Source: Choanephora cucurbitarum (lineage: Eukaryota > Mucoromycota > Mucoromycetes > Mucorales > Choanephoraceae). From it: DNA of 64,000 nt. Both the position numbers and the translations under genes were made by a program. The stretch lies in contig JAIWNI010000061.1 of the NCBI GenBank assembly GCA_025331435.1, forward strand, positions 62,001 to 126,000, given 5' to 3'. The number at the start of each line of letters is the position of its first letter. Positions within the stretch are counted from its first letter, which is position 1. The notes below the pieces were generated by a model, which did not search any database, had not been told where the DNA came from, and saw only the letters and a program-made list of their open reading frames with translations. Positions 1-12,043 of this stretch are shown piece after piece.

Positions 1-838
1 TTTTAATTTTTTTTTTATTGTTAGATCTAAAATGATTCTTTCATATGATGTGTTACATGTCTTTTTTTTTTTATTCAAGTACTTGGATACTTCAAAAAAA
101 GGAGGAGGGGGACATGTTATCTAGTGTGAAGTGATTGTTATGTGAGTCTTGCCCTGAGCGATTGGATAGTTTCCCTGATAACATGAGGTCCCTAAATACA
201 TACGATCAGAATTCATTCGAAAAGCACTAGTCTAAATAAGTCTTATTATTATGATTAAACAAATGAGACAGAAGGAATTCATCTGCAGAAATAAACACTG
301 TATCTTGCCAAGAAGGGCTTTATTTTTTTTTTTTTTTTTACAATTGACAGTGATAGTAACAAAAGGTTTAAGAATTTATTGTTTCACAGCCAGAAGAAAG
401 AAATGTTGTACAAATTCACTTGAATGAAAAGAACTAAAAGCCTCGGTTAAATAGAAGAACAACGATTGGCTGACAAGTTCAAACAGAAGAAAGTTGCTTA
501 AGAAACCCTTTTTTAAAAAAACACACATTAAAGGTTTTGATTGTACCTGAATCAGGCACATTCAAATAGAAAGAGAGAGAGAGAGAATAAAAGCAGTTTC
601 ATAACAAAGTGTTACACTCTTTTTCTCATTGGCCAATCAATCCTTACTTTCATTTTGAGGAGTTTATAAGCCAAAAAAGATTTTACTAAGCTTTTCTCTC
701 TCTCTCTTTCTTTCTTTCTTGTTATTATTTCTATCTTTTTTTTTTTGTATATTCTGCTTTTTTTTTCTTATTATTTAATACTATCATCATTCTAACGATA
801 GCTTAGTCAGCAGCGATCTTGACTAGACACACTACACG
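1..838. other. intergenic region, promoter side of the first gene
   Basis: No convincing gene. The stretch is rich in poly-T and GA/CT runs. An inverted CCAAT-type box (GGCCAATCAATCC) lies near 630-642, about 200 bp before the first start codon, and a long CT-rich leader covers about 690-780, a common arrangement before fungal start sites. The only open stretch, on the minus strand at 376-561, has no recognisable domain. Confidence 0.5.
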
Positions 839-2366
839 ATGTCAGTAGAAAGTATTGCAGAATCAGCGTATGGAAGTGAACAACAATCTTCACATAAAAT
901 GTTTGAACCTGTTCGAGACACAAGAACAGAAAAACGATTCAATGTAAGCGTATACACTTATTCCATATTGCCTTCTATTGATTGTATTTTCTAGTTTTGG
1001 TCAAGTTCACCTAATTCAGTCTTCCTTGTTATTTTATGTATATTTGAGGCTATTGTGGTGATAGCATTAGAGGCTGTGATTTATGCCAAGTTTTCAGTGA
1101 CTGAGTTAATAACGATTCTTACAATCATATCATCTGTAAAACTCATTTTTTTTTTACTTATCCTAGGTTTTCTGATGCTAATCTTGGCTTAGGTATTCCA
1201 GTCTATCTCATGATCTTTATCTTTTCTCAAGTATTTCAAGTGCTGATTGCATGGGATGCAGTAAGTTGATTGAATCTAGTTGAACATAGTTATTGAATCC
1301 CCTTATTCAGGTCCGTGCACAAAACACCATTCAGATCATTGCCTTCTTATTGTTCAATATCTGTTGTTTTGCCTATGCCGTATTTCAATTTAAACAGATA
1401 GGAGATGCCATTGATCCCAATACAGTATCGACAGAACAATTGGCTGCTTCACTCAGCTACCTTATCAGTCGACTGTTGATTGTGATTGCAGTCATCATTG
1501 GTGTCTGTCAAGTGGTCTATTGTTATATAGGTGCCAGATTATACCAAGAATTCGGGTAAGCAAATTAATCGTTTCTTAACCATTGTTTTCTTAAATGATC
1601 AATTTTTTAGTTGGAAGATTTATAAGAAAATTGGTGCAGATCCCGAGATTCGAAGTAAGTTTTAAACCAGACAGAGTATGATCAGACACAATAGAAAAAA
1701 AAAAGAAATCTGAAAAGGGAAAGCTTAGATATGTATCGATGGTTTCAAATTATCTTGACTATCCTAAAAATCGACTTTTTTTTCTTTCTGGGCTATTCCA
1801 TTCAATACCTTGTACTTGTCCTTCATCCTGATGATTATGAATACCCATTGACTATTGTGGCCATTCCCTTGACCTGTCTCTTTTTACTTTTGGCTGTGTA
1901 TGCGGTAAGCTATAAAAATAGAATCCTATGACTGTGCTAATATAGCAATAGATACGCCATGAGTCTAGATGGCTTATGGGTCTCTTCTTTTTAGGCACAT
2001 GTGCTGCTACTGCCTATTTTATCTTCAAGATATGTCGTATCTATGACCCACAAGAAGCACATAAATACACTTATGTCAAAGCCTTTTTAACTTTTTTTGG
2101 TAAGTTTCAAATGAACTTTATAAATAGTGCATATAAGCTTATGTTAGTTCATTAGCCAGTGTCTCTCTTGCCTTGCTTGTGTTGACCATCATCAATGCAG
2201 CCATCTGTTGTTCTAATTTTGGAAAAGGATTAAAGCCTCATTGTAAGTAGATATTAGAAAATGATAGCGAATAGGTCATGACATCATTTCTATTTTAGTG
2301 CTCTCTTCAAATCGACATTCATCTCTACCTCAAGATGCAACTGAACGTACATTTTCATTGGATTAA
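839..2366 (+). CDS. UPF0658 family Golgi membrane protein
   Basis: Multi-pass membrane protein of the UPF0658 family, annotated in fission yeast as Golgi apparatus proteins of unknown biochemical function. Nine exons give an in-frame protein of 353 aa: 839-943, 995-1089, 1167-1260, 1311-1555, 1611-1654, 1729-1904, 1952-2099, 2156-2242, 2299-2366. Family signatures visible are the AWDAVRAQNTIQI stretch, FGWKIYKKIGAD, and a long hydrophobic block around LKIDFFFFLGYSIQYL followed by IVAIP. The polar N-terminus is followed by several hydrophobic helices. The junction between exons 2 and 3 is the weak point: only a donor reading GTTTTC keeps the frame, whereas a nearby better donor (GTAAAA, 1136) would break it. 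The next gene converges 33 bp downstream. Family call is confident; exon 2/3 is provisional. Confidence 0.85.
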
Positions 2367-2398
2367 AAAAGTCGACTGGTTTCGTAACTTTTAATATA

Positions 2399-3763
2399 TT
2401 ATGCTTTACATGACCAAACATTCCAATTGGCTCGTTTCTTTTCTTCTTTGACATGTTGTAACCAGACTGGGAGACAGGTATCATAGTTCTTATCATGATC
2501 TATACTCTTCTCATCTGTACCTTCTGGGCAATGACATCGACAGCCTAATCCACTGGCCTTTGTAGGGCAATGTCTATAGAGATCATGTTGATATCCAATA
2601 TCTTCAAAATAATGAACTTCATCTGTCTTCAAGAACAATCCTGCTGCCAATGAATGAACTATAAAGATAAATCATATGAGTAATTTGTGTAATTTTCATA
2701 TTTTCTATTTTTTACCTGGTGCATCTCCCCATCGTTCATAAAAGAAATTACCTGTCTTGTCAAGATAATCAAAGAAATCACGGTATTGAGGACTTCGCCA
2801 GAGATTAAGTGAGCCAATCTCGAAATTAGACCAGAAATGACAGAGATTGAAATCACCTGTCTGCTTATTTCTGAAATAAGGAAACAACAACTTGCTTTCA
2901 TTTGAGATATCAATACGCCTTGATTGAGCATAAGCCTCTACTGTCTTCCAGAGGGTAGGGATCGTATCTCGAAGTTCAAGTAGGGTGACAACAAATCCAT
3001 ACTTCTTGTTGTATTTCTCCATATACAAGAATGGATCATACGTGATATCACAGAAATAAGTAACACCTGGTTCAACACGCCAATACCAGTCATATCTATA
3101 TAGTTTGGATATTCAGTGCTCTGTCATAGACCATCTGTTACTTACTCATCTAATAAAGGGTGATCGAAAAAGAAACCAGATTGATATCGACACATATGAT
3201 GATAACTCTCTAATCCAGCATACAATACACCTTCACGATCCATCTGTCGTCTTGATTCAGCAGCCAAGGCAGGATCTACCCAAGAAGGATAACTCCAATG
3301 TGCTTCAGGAATCAGACCAAACTGGATAGTGGCAGTAGGAGCAGCCTGTTGAATGGCTGATTTGAATTCATCCGTAAAAGGCACTTCATTCAAAAAGACA
3401 TAAGGATAACGAAAGTTTCTGTTGAATTTATCCTCAAAATTGACGATGGTCTTGGCAATGGCCTCTTGTTCTCTATCAACACATTAGACACCATAACATA
3501 CCTTATCTTTCCTTCCTTTAAGCTTACTTGTTTCTCACCAGGATCACAATGGCTGCCTTTGCCTTTTTGATAGGTGGACTTTTGTCAAGTAACTGTTGAG
3601 GAAGACAGGCTTGTTCATCGTAATTGTTATAATAAGCAACTGATTGCATCGTCTTGGATACTTTTGGATGACTTGCAATATTATACAGAAAGATAAACAC
3701 AGCAAAGAAGATGGCCAACAGAACAGGCTTCCTCGAGACAGATAGAATAGGAAACGCTGGCAT
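2399..3763 (-). CDS. alpha-1,2-mannosyltransferase, GT15 (KRE2/MNT1/KTR) family
   Basis: Type II Golgi enzyme that transfers mannose from GDP-mannose onto O- and N-linked glycans of secreted and wall proteins. Four exons (minus strand): 3528-3763, 3146-3472, 2716-3095, 2399-2658, joined by introns of 55, 50 and 57 nt, give 400 aa. The N-terminus has a short cytosolic tail and one signal-anchor helix (about residues 12-30). The conserved GT15 core is clear: the AAIVILVRN strand, YPSWVD, YDWYWRVEPGV, and NLCHFWSNFEIGSL, which carries the conserved acidic residue of the family, then FFYERWGDAPVHSLA. Length fits KRE2-type enzymes with a short stem. It sits 70 bp from the PAP2 gene on the same strand. 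Which KTR paralogue it matches cannot be said. Confidence 0.93.
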
Positions 3764-3832
3764 GTTGCTTTATATATATGTACACGCTTAAAAAAAAAGA
3801 AAAGAAAAAATAATAATAATAAAGCCCACATT

Positions 3833-4317
3833 TTAAAAGGACGCCTTTTTCCAACCATAAAAAGAAATCATAGCACAGAGATAACCTAGACAGGTACCTG
3901 CTATCACTTGTGTGGGTGTATGATGACCTAGACGTACACGAGACCAGATAACAGCCAATGAGAAACAATGAAACAAAGACATCATCACTTGAGTCATGAC
4001 ATCCCTATGCCAGACAACACACTGAAGATAGACAGTAAAGAAACTGATGGCTGTTGAGTGTGATGAAGGCATACCATAACTGATCTTTTCAGAAGAAGGA
4101 CGTGGTTGTCTGATCACTTCTTTCAATACCTTGGCTATCAATGTCGTTAGGATGGCACAACAGGTGAAATAGACAACATGAACTGACTGTAGATAGAGAA
4201 CAGTCATGAATGTTGAGGTAATCACAATTTCCCTTGTCTAAGTCAAGATAGCATCAGAACATGGCATGCATCCACATGGCGCCTTACATAAGATAAAATG
4301 GTCAATAAACTTTTCAT
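3833..4317 (-). CDS. small PAP2-family membrane phosphatase, dolichyl-diphosphatase-like
   Basis: Predicted 144-aa integral membrane phosphatase of the PAP2 superfamily. Two exons: 4288-4317 (ten codons) and 3833-4237, with a 50-nt intron. The three PAP2 motifs are present: KEVIRQPRP, then YGMPSSHS, then RVRLGHHTPTQV, supplying the expected catalytic His and Arg residues. The TREIV stretch at the start of exon 2 and the motif spelling resemble CAX4/DOLPP1, which removes a phosphate from dolichyl diphosphate on the lumenal ER face to recycle the N-glycan carrier. It is much shorter than yeast CAX4 (about 240 aa), lacking the first membrane segments, so either the 5' end is incomplete or this is a reduced paralogue. 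The start lies only 48 bp from the stop of the next upstream gene. Confidence 0.75.
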
Positions 4318-4364
4318 GAGTTTAAAGAGAAGAGAATAAATAAATAAATAATAAAAAAAGTCTA

Positions 4365-6353
4365 TCATAAGATATCATTGGTCCATCTCTCTAGATTATG
4401 ATGGATATGCTTTGTACAGAAGTCTAAGGTAGGAAACAGTTGCTCTACATGACTAAAGAGGTCCAGGGCAACATTATGAATAAACAGTAGTTGAGAATCA
4501 GCCAGACTGAGTTGGCCTCTTGAATGGATAGGAGAGGGTGTGATGCCTAATTCCCTTTCAAGATCACCTTGTCGATAGAATTCTTCCGATAACATCATGG
4601 CCCATTCTCTCGCCTGATGAAAGGGACGTGCCTAAGAACTGAATGTGAGTACTTTTAGTAGATAGATAGATATCACTTACACAGTTACTGATATCTGCAC
4701 ATTTGATAATAGCACTACAGAGAACCAATCGTTCTTTTTCAGTCAGACCATGATTGGCTTTCATCTTTTCAATCTGATGTTTGATTCGATCAACATAGTC
4801 ATGATGGCATCCCATGTCAGTGCATAAAATACCTTGCGCAATGATCTTTCGAATGACTATCAAGCTATCATTAGCCTATGACTTTTTTTTTAAAGCAGTT
4901 CACTTACTTTTATATTCTGGTTGGGATTTGATGTCGACCATGGATTTAAAGTAATGCTTTCTTAAGAGATTGAGAAATGTCATGCAATGATAGCTTTCCA
5001 AGACAGAGGTATCATTATACAACAGAGCCAAGGGAGATGCTGTATTGACCTAATGAACTGAATGTATCAATAATGGAACTCAATTGATTGTAATTATTTA
5101 CCATAAATCCATTATTAACACCTGGATGCCCTACATCATGCCCTAGACTGGCCATCAACAGAGCCAAGATATCGACTGGTCTTAGAAGAGGGTGATGTCG
5201 AAAGTAAGCACTGGCTCTGTTGGATGGTTTCTTTCTCAACAGGCCAATAGAACAGAAAAAGTACCAGGTGGATTGCATGACATCGATTGCATGTCGAAAG
5301 TTATGATAAGGGTTGCTGTTGTAGTAGAGATGATAGACATCAAACACAAAGTCATAGAGGGCACCTATTGAATGACACAGTGAGATATACACCACTATTT
5401 CAAATAAACATGCCTTTCTTTACTCTGTGTCAACTGAAGCGATCTTAACTCGGTTGGAAATTGTGCAAATGTCTGTTGAAGCATGGTGATGGCACAATAG
5501 ATCAATTCACACTCATCCATAGCGAATGGTGAGAAATCCCAATGATAGATTGATTGGTTCAAATGTTGCTTTCGTTCACTAGTCATTTAAAGTAAGGAGA
5601 GAGTTGTTTGAATGATATTAGAGAGATAGTTTTACCTTGATAGAATATCAATTGAGAGATTCTTCTTGGGTACATGCTCATGAGGACTAGATAACCTAAG
5701 GTAGACTGATGAGTTCAATGACTGTTTAGTGTCATCCTGATCTTACCATTCTTTTCGATAAAACTTGTCTAATCGATGTTGAAATGTTGACCTGACAGTA
5801 GATTGTTGATAGACATTCTATAAAAGGTAATTGTTAATTCTTTCTTTATTAGACAATGATTTATAGTTTACTAGCACAACAGTCTTGATCATTGCTTCAC
5901 AAAAGGGCTTTAAGATAAAGTCACAAGCACCTATCTGACGACATTCTATCCTAAGTGAGGCTGAATCATTTTGGGAACAAGCTAGATGTCGTACAAAAAA
6001 AAAAGGAGGGACAATGAATAGTTGTACACAAAAAATTATATATTTCATTTTACCAATAGGCATGATATTTGAGTTGAATTGAGTCCATTGACAGATTTCT
6101 TTTAATATTGAAAAGTCATGATCAATGTGAATCAAGACAATGGTAGGTGAATGAATAGTCATGATATCCTTTATGTCTGTGATGCTATGTACTTTTATAC
6201 GAAAAAAAAATTTTTTTTTTATAAGATACCATTTGACATAACAATAGAGAAAGTTTTACCATTGTTAAATGTCTGTTGAAGAATTGCATTATCTTCTGAA
6301 TAGATAGGTTGATTGACAACAATGATTCTAAAGTCAACCCTAAAGTGATCCAT
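4365..6353 (-). CDS. 3',5'-cyclic nucleotide phosphodiesterase with N-terminal receiver-like domain (RegA-like)
   Basis: Ten exons (6260-6353, 6054-6176, 5872-5981, 5747-5817, 5636-5695, 5424-5578, 5102-5364, 4908-5049, 4681-4856, 4365-4631) join in phase to a 486-aa protein. Residues from about 205 on form a class I PDE catalytic domain: NPYHNFRHAIDV (His225, His229), LGHDVGHPG (His280, Asp281), LALLYNDTSVLE, and KCADISN give the metal-binding His/Asp set. It should hydrolyse cAMP and lower protein kinase A signalling. Residues 1-110 have receiver-like order: strand FRIIVV, strand PTIVLIHID, strand IMPIA, and GACDFILKPF with the conserved Lys-Pro (Lys97). The usual acidic pair after strand 1 is absent and the usual phospho-Asp position reads His48, so it is probably a pseudo-receiver. 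The architecture recalls Dictyostelium RegA. PDE call is very sure; the receiver call is moderate. Confidence 0.9.
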
Positions 6354-7391
6354 AGTAAATAGACAGTAAAGAGAGAGAGAGAGAGAGAGAGTAATTCGAT
6401 GTGGTCAATAGAGAGAGGGTATCAAAGAAAAAAAAAAGATGGATCTGACTTTTTAATGATATTTTTATCAATGGGCGGATATTGTTTCAATCCCTGACTA
6501 GGTTTGAATTTCTTGACAATCAGATTTCTATATGTGGTTATTTGTTATTGCAGTGATTCAGTAAAGGAATCTATGGATTGTATGGGCTTATATCAGTCTA
6601 TAGACATTTTTCTTGTTTTTCCTTATGGGACTGCTGAAAAGACACCTCTACTTGTTCTTTATCAAACAAACAAAAGGTCTTCCAAAAAAAAAAGGTGGAA
6701 GAAGAAAAAAAATTTTTTTTAAACACTGCCAAAATAGCTAAAATTCTATTCTAGAATATCTTCAACATGAACACACACACACACACATGTCCTTTCCTTG
6801 ATATGGCTCCGTCTTACTTATATGTCATAGTATGACCATAAGACTCTGTGTGAGTTGATTGTCTTTTTTTTATGCTTTTATCTACTCTGCTTATGGCATG
6901 ACCCATTGACTGAGTATGGTCACTAAGTATAGTAATAAGAGACGATTCGGTAGCATTACATACTTGAATAATCATAGTACAGCTAAACAAGAGCACGATA
7001 GCTTTTTTTTTTTTATGAATCTTGCTTGTAGAACTAGTGATTGCTAGCAATACGCGTCTTTTAATGATTCATCATATTTCATATCATAGTTTATCATTCA
7101 TATATGCAAGTTATAAGGACACAGACAGTTCTTTAGGCTTATACTATCATCATGAATACAAGCTATAGTATCAGTGACATGATAGTTGTTTGTTTGTATA
7201 GTGAAAGCAATGAATAAATCAGAAGGAATGAGTTCCAATAGTATAAGAATTAAATCAATTCTTGAATGTATTGTAACGATAGAGAACCCCAAATCAACAC
7301 ATTCTATTTTATAAAGTGCCTTGAAGCAACAAAAAGTATATAAAGAAGCCTTTTTTCTCTGGTCATTTACAGTATTCTCTATCAATTCAAA
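6354..7391. other. divergent intergenic region
   Basis: About 1 kb separating the phosphodiesterase (minus) from a small secreted-protein gene (plus), so it probably carries both promoters. GA and A/T runs dominate; an AC microsatellite lies near 6772-6787. A minus-strand open stretch at 6814-7050 has a hydrophobic segment resembling a signal peptide but no splice or conservation support. Confidence 0.4.
7337..7344 (+). promoter_or_regulatory. TATA box of the small secreted-protein gene
   Basis: TATATAAA lies 48 bp before the start codon at 7392. Together with the strong codon bias of the gene this suggests a strong core promoter with a very short leader. Confidence 0.6.
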
Positions 7392-7634
7392 ATGGTTCGT
7401 GCTGTTCTCTTCGTTTCTGCTGTTCTCGCCATGGCTGCCTTTGTTACCGCTGTTCCTGGTGATGCTGCCCTTCTCAAAGATATTGATATCACCGATATCA
7501 ACGTTGTCAGTCCCAACAACCTCATTGGCAGTGACAAGAGTAAGTTATTTCTAATGTATGACATCGTATACTAACTGCTTTATCTAGCGATCAAGTCTGT
7601 TAATGACAACAAGCATATTACTCATGAGGAATAA
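7392..7634 (+). CDS. small secreted protein, 64 aa
   Basis: Two exons, 7392-7539 and 7588-7634, with a 48-nt intron that has a textbook donor (GTAAGT) and branch-point-like CTAAC. The protein is 64 aa. Residues 1-20 are a clear signal peptide ending in an AVPG-type processing region, so the mature peptide would be about 44 aa. It is acidic in the middle (KDIDITDINVV), ends in HITHEE, and has no cysteine. Codon use is strongly biased to GCT, GTC and TTC, unlike most neighbours, which points to high expression. A TATA box and a downstream AATAAA (about 7686) frame it. I do not recognise a family; possible roles (cell-surface peptide, secreted signal) would be guesses. Confidence 0.75.
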
Positions 7635-10543
7635 TTGTATCACTCAACACACTTTCATTTCTAAATCATACGCATTGCATTCTTGAATAAAAAAGATCTA
7701 TTCCATTTACAATGAGTTGCATCTACTCTGACAGAGAGTAGTTTGCTTGGTTTTGTGCCTTGCTGAGTTTTAAAAGTAGTGTACGTTGACTAGACAAATA
7801 AATCAATGTCTTGTAGATAAATAAGCATCAACTGAACTAGACGCAAAACAACACAACCAGGATACTCTTTTTTTTTATTTCTGGTCAATTAAAATGAAGA
7901 AACAAAGGCAATGGTAGTGTGTAAGCTTTTGTTTTATAAAAAAGAAACTTGAACTAGTGTTATACCATTCAGCTCAGTTTCTTTACTTTGAATACAGCTG
8001 TATGCACTATCACAGAAGAAAATAATTTCTGTTTGTGCAGTTATAAATACAGAATATAATCTGTAAAACAGCAAAGAGAAATATGACTATTGCTTTTGTT
8101 TGTTGTTATTCCAGTTAAAAAAAAAGGAGAGAGAAGTTAGATCGAAATGATAGTCGTTGGATTTAGGAGTGTTTGATATAAGAATAATAATCTTCAATTC
8201 TTTTCAAGTCAAATATCTTTAAACGAGTCTTTTCAACGAAAGCAATGCTGGATAGTTCGAAATCATTAGGAAACGATTTCTAGATTGTGACAGCATTTCC
8301 ACAAAATAGATTCTCTTCCAGAACAAACAACCCTACATTTCGGTGGTACTCTTTGATCAGTTGACAACTTTTTTTTTCTTTAAAAAAGACATAAGCAAGG
8401 GAAATGATTGATTCTGTGGTGAATCAAGATGACAAATTGTATTATTAAAACAAGTGATTCCTTAACAGTCTAATGTTAAAAAGCAAAGAAAAATGTGATG
8501 GGATCACTTGACAAGATGAAGCTACATTAATTAACTCTTCATTTTTTTAATGATTCTTTCTCAAGCTATTTTCATGAAATAGAAGCCAATTGTACTCGAA
8601 CTATTGTTTGTAAATCTAAGCTAGACTTCACAAGATGATCTCTCTGACATGAGCAAGAACTACCGCAGAATAAACCAGACAGGCTCCTGATCACTTGGAA
8701 CTCAAGGAGAATTAGGTAGTTACACAGCTTTAAATTGGGGTATTTCAATGCAACAATAAAGAGGAATCAATCAAAGCAAGTACATGAACAGTCGATTGTT
8801 TGAATCCTTTTTGTTCTGTGCATGCATAACTTAAAGCAACAGCCAAACATCATAAAGTCATATGCATCCTAGCCATCCTTTCTAAGTTATGTTGAAGTTC
8901 AATTTTTTTTTAACTTGCTGGAAAATAAGTGTCTGCCAAGAGAAACTCTTTGTTTTTTTAGGTTTGTTCAACACGAAAACGAAGTCATAAAAAGAAGAGG
9001 AAATCATGCTTGAAAATTAAGATTCATCTTCCCTATGAACTAACCAATAAGTGTCACGTTTGGTTACTTATGCATCAGTTGGAGTTTTATTTTCCATAGT
9101 CCTTTTTCACTTGTAATCTTTCTTCTTCTTTTTCTTGGAACTACTTGAGGCTAACCAACATCAAATCATGGCTTCAGTTTAGATCAATAGACACTTCAAT
9201 TGACAAACTGGTTGAGATGAGTACTTTCCAATCAACAGAAAGTGTTTCTTGAGGCTTGTATCAATTTGAAAGGGCGAGAAAATTAATCTTGTACCACCGA
9301 TCAAGTATCCCCTATGATCTTTGGTAGAACAACTGCATATGATCGAAAGAAATACTAATATGATGTGTTCGTGTAACCTTATCTAATAATTCATATCTTC
9401 TTTGTGGTAGACAGAATTGAATTTGGCTGTAGCGATTGATTGCCTCATTGGATGAGATTGATAATAGTTAAAGCAAAAAGAGAGAGGAAAACAAACAAGT
9501 TACATCTTTGCATTCATATGAAAAAAAAATATTACGAAACAGAAACTAAAAATCTACCCCACGCCTATATAATCCGTGCAACCTATTCTTTTTCAAAGGC
9601 ATCAGTTGGTATTGTTTGTTTGGAATATAAGCTTGTCAAAAAAAAAGTTTCCTTTTGACATTTGTTTACTTGTAGATATAATTCATAACAGGCGAAATTG
9701 ATTTCTCTCTCTCTCTTTCTCTCTTTCTTTTTCTCTATCATGTAACCATCGCATAATGTTCTTTTACTTTCCAATGGAGTACTTATGTTACATGATAGAA
9801 TTGAAAATTCAGGAACAGTGAGAAAAATGCGGTTAGTTGAAGTTTAACAAACTATTTGAGGGATCGTTACACAGCATACCAAGACATGTAGTACTGATCT
9901 TGTATTTTGTGTTCAGAGCTCTTAATGGCTGGGAAAAGCCTACAGGCAAAAAAAAACCCGAATGTTTATCGACACAAGAGTTATTTCACAAGATTTAGGT
10001 TCTGAATGTATAGCTAAACTGAAATGGAAAAAAGAGCATACAATAGAATATGAAGATCACTCTGTAACTCAATATGATATACTTGCTATTATTTTTAAAA
10101 AAAAGAAAAAGGAAGTTAAGTTTAAAGAAGTCCATGGTACTATAAGTTAATAGCAAATTCCCATTGAGTTAATTCTATTAGTAAGACAGAAAAGAAAAGG
10201 GAGCATCGTTACTTTTCCAGCTTGATAGATCAGATAAACTTAGAGGCGTATTAAGGGTAATACCAAGAAAGCACAAGTTTAATTTGAATAGATGTGAATT
10301 ACACATGCATATGAATTGATTGTTCATGTTATACCCTAAATTAAAGTGCGGCTGTACTACTCCTACGCTCTGGTAAAACCATACCTTTGTGTTCATGAAA
10401 TTGATTTCCTTTTGGCAGACCATTGTCTTTTAGTATAAATAGAAAGCTATTTCGTTTTCTTCAAGTCCAATCAATCCACATCCTCTCTCTCTCTCCTTTC
10501 TTACTTAGGTTACTCTTTCCTCTCTTTTTCTCTTCATATCAAG
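7635..10543. other. long intergenic region without recognisable gene
   Basis: About 2.9 kb of AT-rich sequence with no open frame that shows domains, splice logic or codon bias. The first ~60 bp contain the polyadenylation signal of the preceding gene and the last ~110 bp the lipase promoter. Open stretches at 9962-10150 (plus) and 10178-10423 (minus) were examined and could not be linked to any family. Confidence 0.4.
10434..10441 (+). promoter_or_regulatory. TATA box of the lipase gene
   Basis: TATAAATA sits 103 bp before the lipase ATG and is followed by a CT-rich leader (about 10480-10535), the usual layout for highly expressed fungal genes. Confidence 0.6.
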
Positions 10544-12043
10544 ATGGTCGCTTTCACTTCAGTTTCTCAAGGTGTTAATCTCTTTTTGATCGCATCATGT
10601 TTGTTGGCCGGTTCCACTCATGCTGCTCCCGTTAAATCCAACTCTACCTCCATTGAATTTGTTCTCCCTGATCGTATCCCAAGCAGAACTGAACCCGTTA
10701 CCTTGCCTGCTGTCATCCATGATGTTGAAGCTTCTAACATCAAGGCCAACAAGGAATGGTACGCCAAGCACGGTGGTTCCTTCAAGTTTGACAAGCGTGC
10801 TACTGCCACTGTCTATGGTATGACTATGGAAGCTCCCTCTGATGCTCCTCCTCTTACCCTCTTGGCTGCTGATAACACTGTCACTGCCAGTGCTGCTCAA
10901 GTAGCTTTATTCAAGAAGTATGCCGGTGTTGCCTCTGCTGCCTACTGTGACGCTGTCACTACCTCAAAGACCTGGACCTGTACTCAATGTAAGGCTTCTG
11001 CCCCTGGAAGTGTTGTTGTTGCTGGTTTCAACGTCGGTTCTGATACCGTTGGTTTCGTTGCCAGAAGTGACAGTGACAAGACCATCTACTTGGGTTTCCG
11101 TGGTAGTAAGACTGTCTCTAACTGGGTCACTGTAAGTAAATCAGATCAATTCTAGTCGTTTGGTATTCATTCTTTTTCTTTTTTTTTTTAGAACTTGAAT
11201 ACTGTCTTGACCACTTACACTGCTGTCTCTGGTACCAAGGTTCACAAAGGTAAGGAACGTCATTCTTTGATTGTAAAATCCTTTATTCATCATTTTCTTT
11301 CGCTTTCAATAGGTTTCTACACTGCTGCTAAGAGCGCCATCGATTCTTACTTCCCTGTCATTCAAAAGCAACTCGACTCTTACCCTAGCTACAAGGTTGT
11401 TGTTACTGGGTAAAGTATTCTCTTTGTAACCTATCCATTTCGAATTTGTCTCTAAACTTTTTCATTAGTCACTCTCTTGGTGGTGCTTTGGCTACCCTTG
11501 CCGGTATGGAACTCTACCAACGTGAAAAGCGTCTTGGTCCTTCAAACCTCTCTATCTACACTATTGGTCAACCTCGTGTTGGTGACCCTGCTTTCGCTTA
11601 CTATGTTCAAGGCACTGGTATCACTGTTTCTCGTTCTGTCAACGAAAGAGATAGTAAAGTATTCAATGAAACCAAAAAAAAAGACTTCCATATTAACATT
11701 TGCTTTTTTTTTTCAATCAAGTTGTTCCTCACGTTCCCCCTGCTAACTTTGGTTTCCTTCACCCTGGTAGTGAAGCCTGGACCAAGGATAATGGTAGCGT
11801 CCGTAAGTATCAAAAAAAGCAAATGAATATAAGGACTTGACTTATAAAACGATATGTATAGAAATCTGTACCAACACTGTTGAAAGTGACAAGTGCTCCA
11901 ACAGCATCGTTCCTTTCACCAGCATTAGTGATCACTTGACGTAAGTTGTGCTATAGCATTTGGAATCAATGGATTTTTGCTCATCTATTTCTTTTTTTTT
12001 TGTGACATATAGCTACTACGGTATCAGTCAAGGTGGCTGTTAA
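10544..12043 (+). CDS. secreted triacylglycerol lipase (class 3, Rhizomucor miehei/Rhizopus type)
   Basis: Extracellular lipase that hydrolyses triacylglycerols. Seven exons (10544-11131, 11192-11249, 11313-11409, 11469-11653, 11722-11802, 11862-11940, 12013-12043) give 372 aa. A signal peptide covers about residues 1-27; a propeptide ends at a Lys84-Arg85 site fitting Kex2 cleavage (FDKR/ATATVYG), as in mucoralean lipases matured from a pro-form. The alpha/beta-hydrolase triad is visible: Ser250 in GHSLGG, Asp309 in NERDIVPH, His361 in SDHLTYYG. IYLGFRGSKTVSNW matches the oxyanion region. Cysteines around AAYCDA, TWTCTQC, QICTN, SDKC and the C-terminal GGC could form three disulfides. TATA box upstream, AATAAA near 12149. 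The call is very sure; substrate chain-length preference cannot be read. Confidence 0.96.

Noticed and set aside
6814..7050. Minus-strand 78-codon frame with a signal-peptide-like hydrophobic segment
   Set aside because: No splice sites, codon bias or recognisable mature domain; it lies in a divergent promoter region, and chance hydrophobic frames are common in such AT-rich DNA.
9962..10423. Two adjacent open frames (plus 9962-10150, minus 10178-10423)
   Set aside because: No domain, splice continuation or codon bias; the second runs into the lipase promoter.
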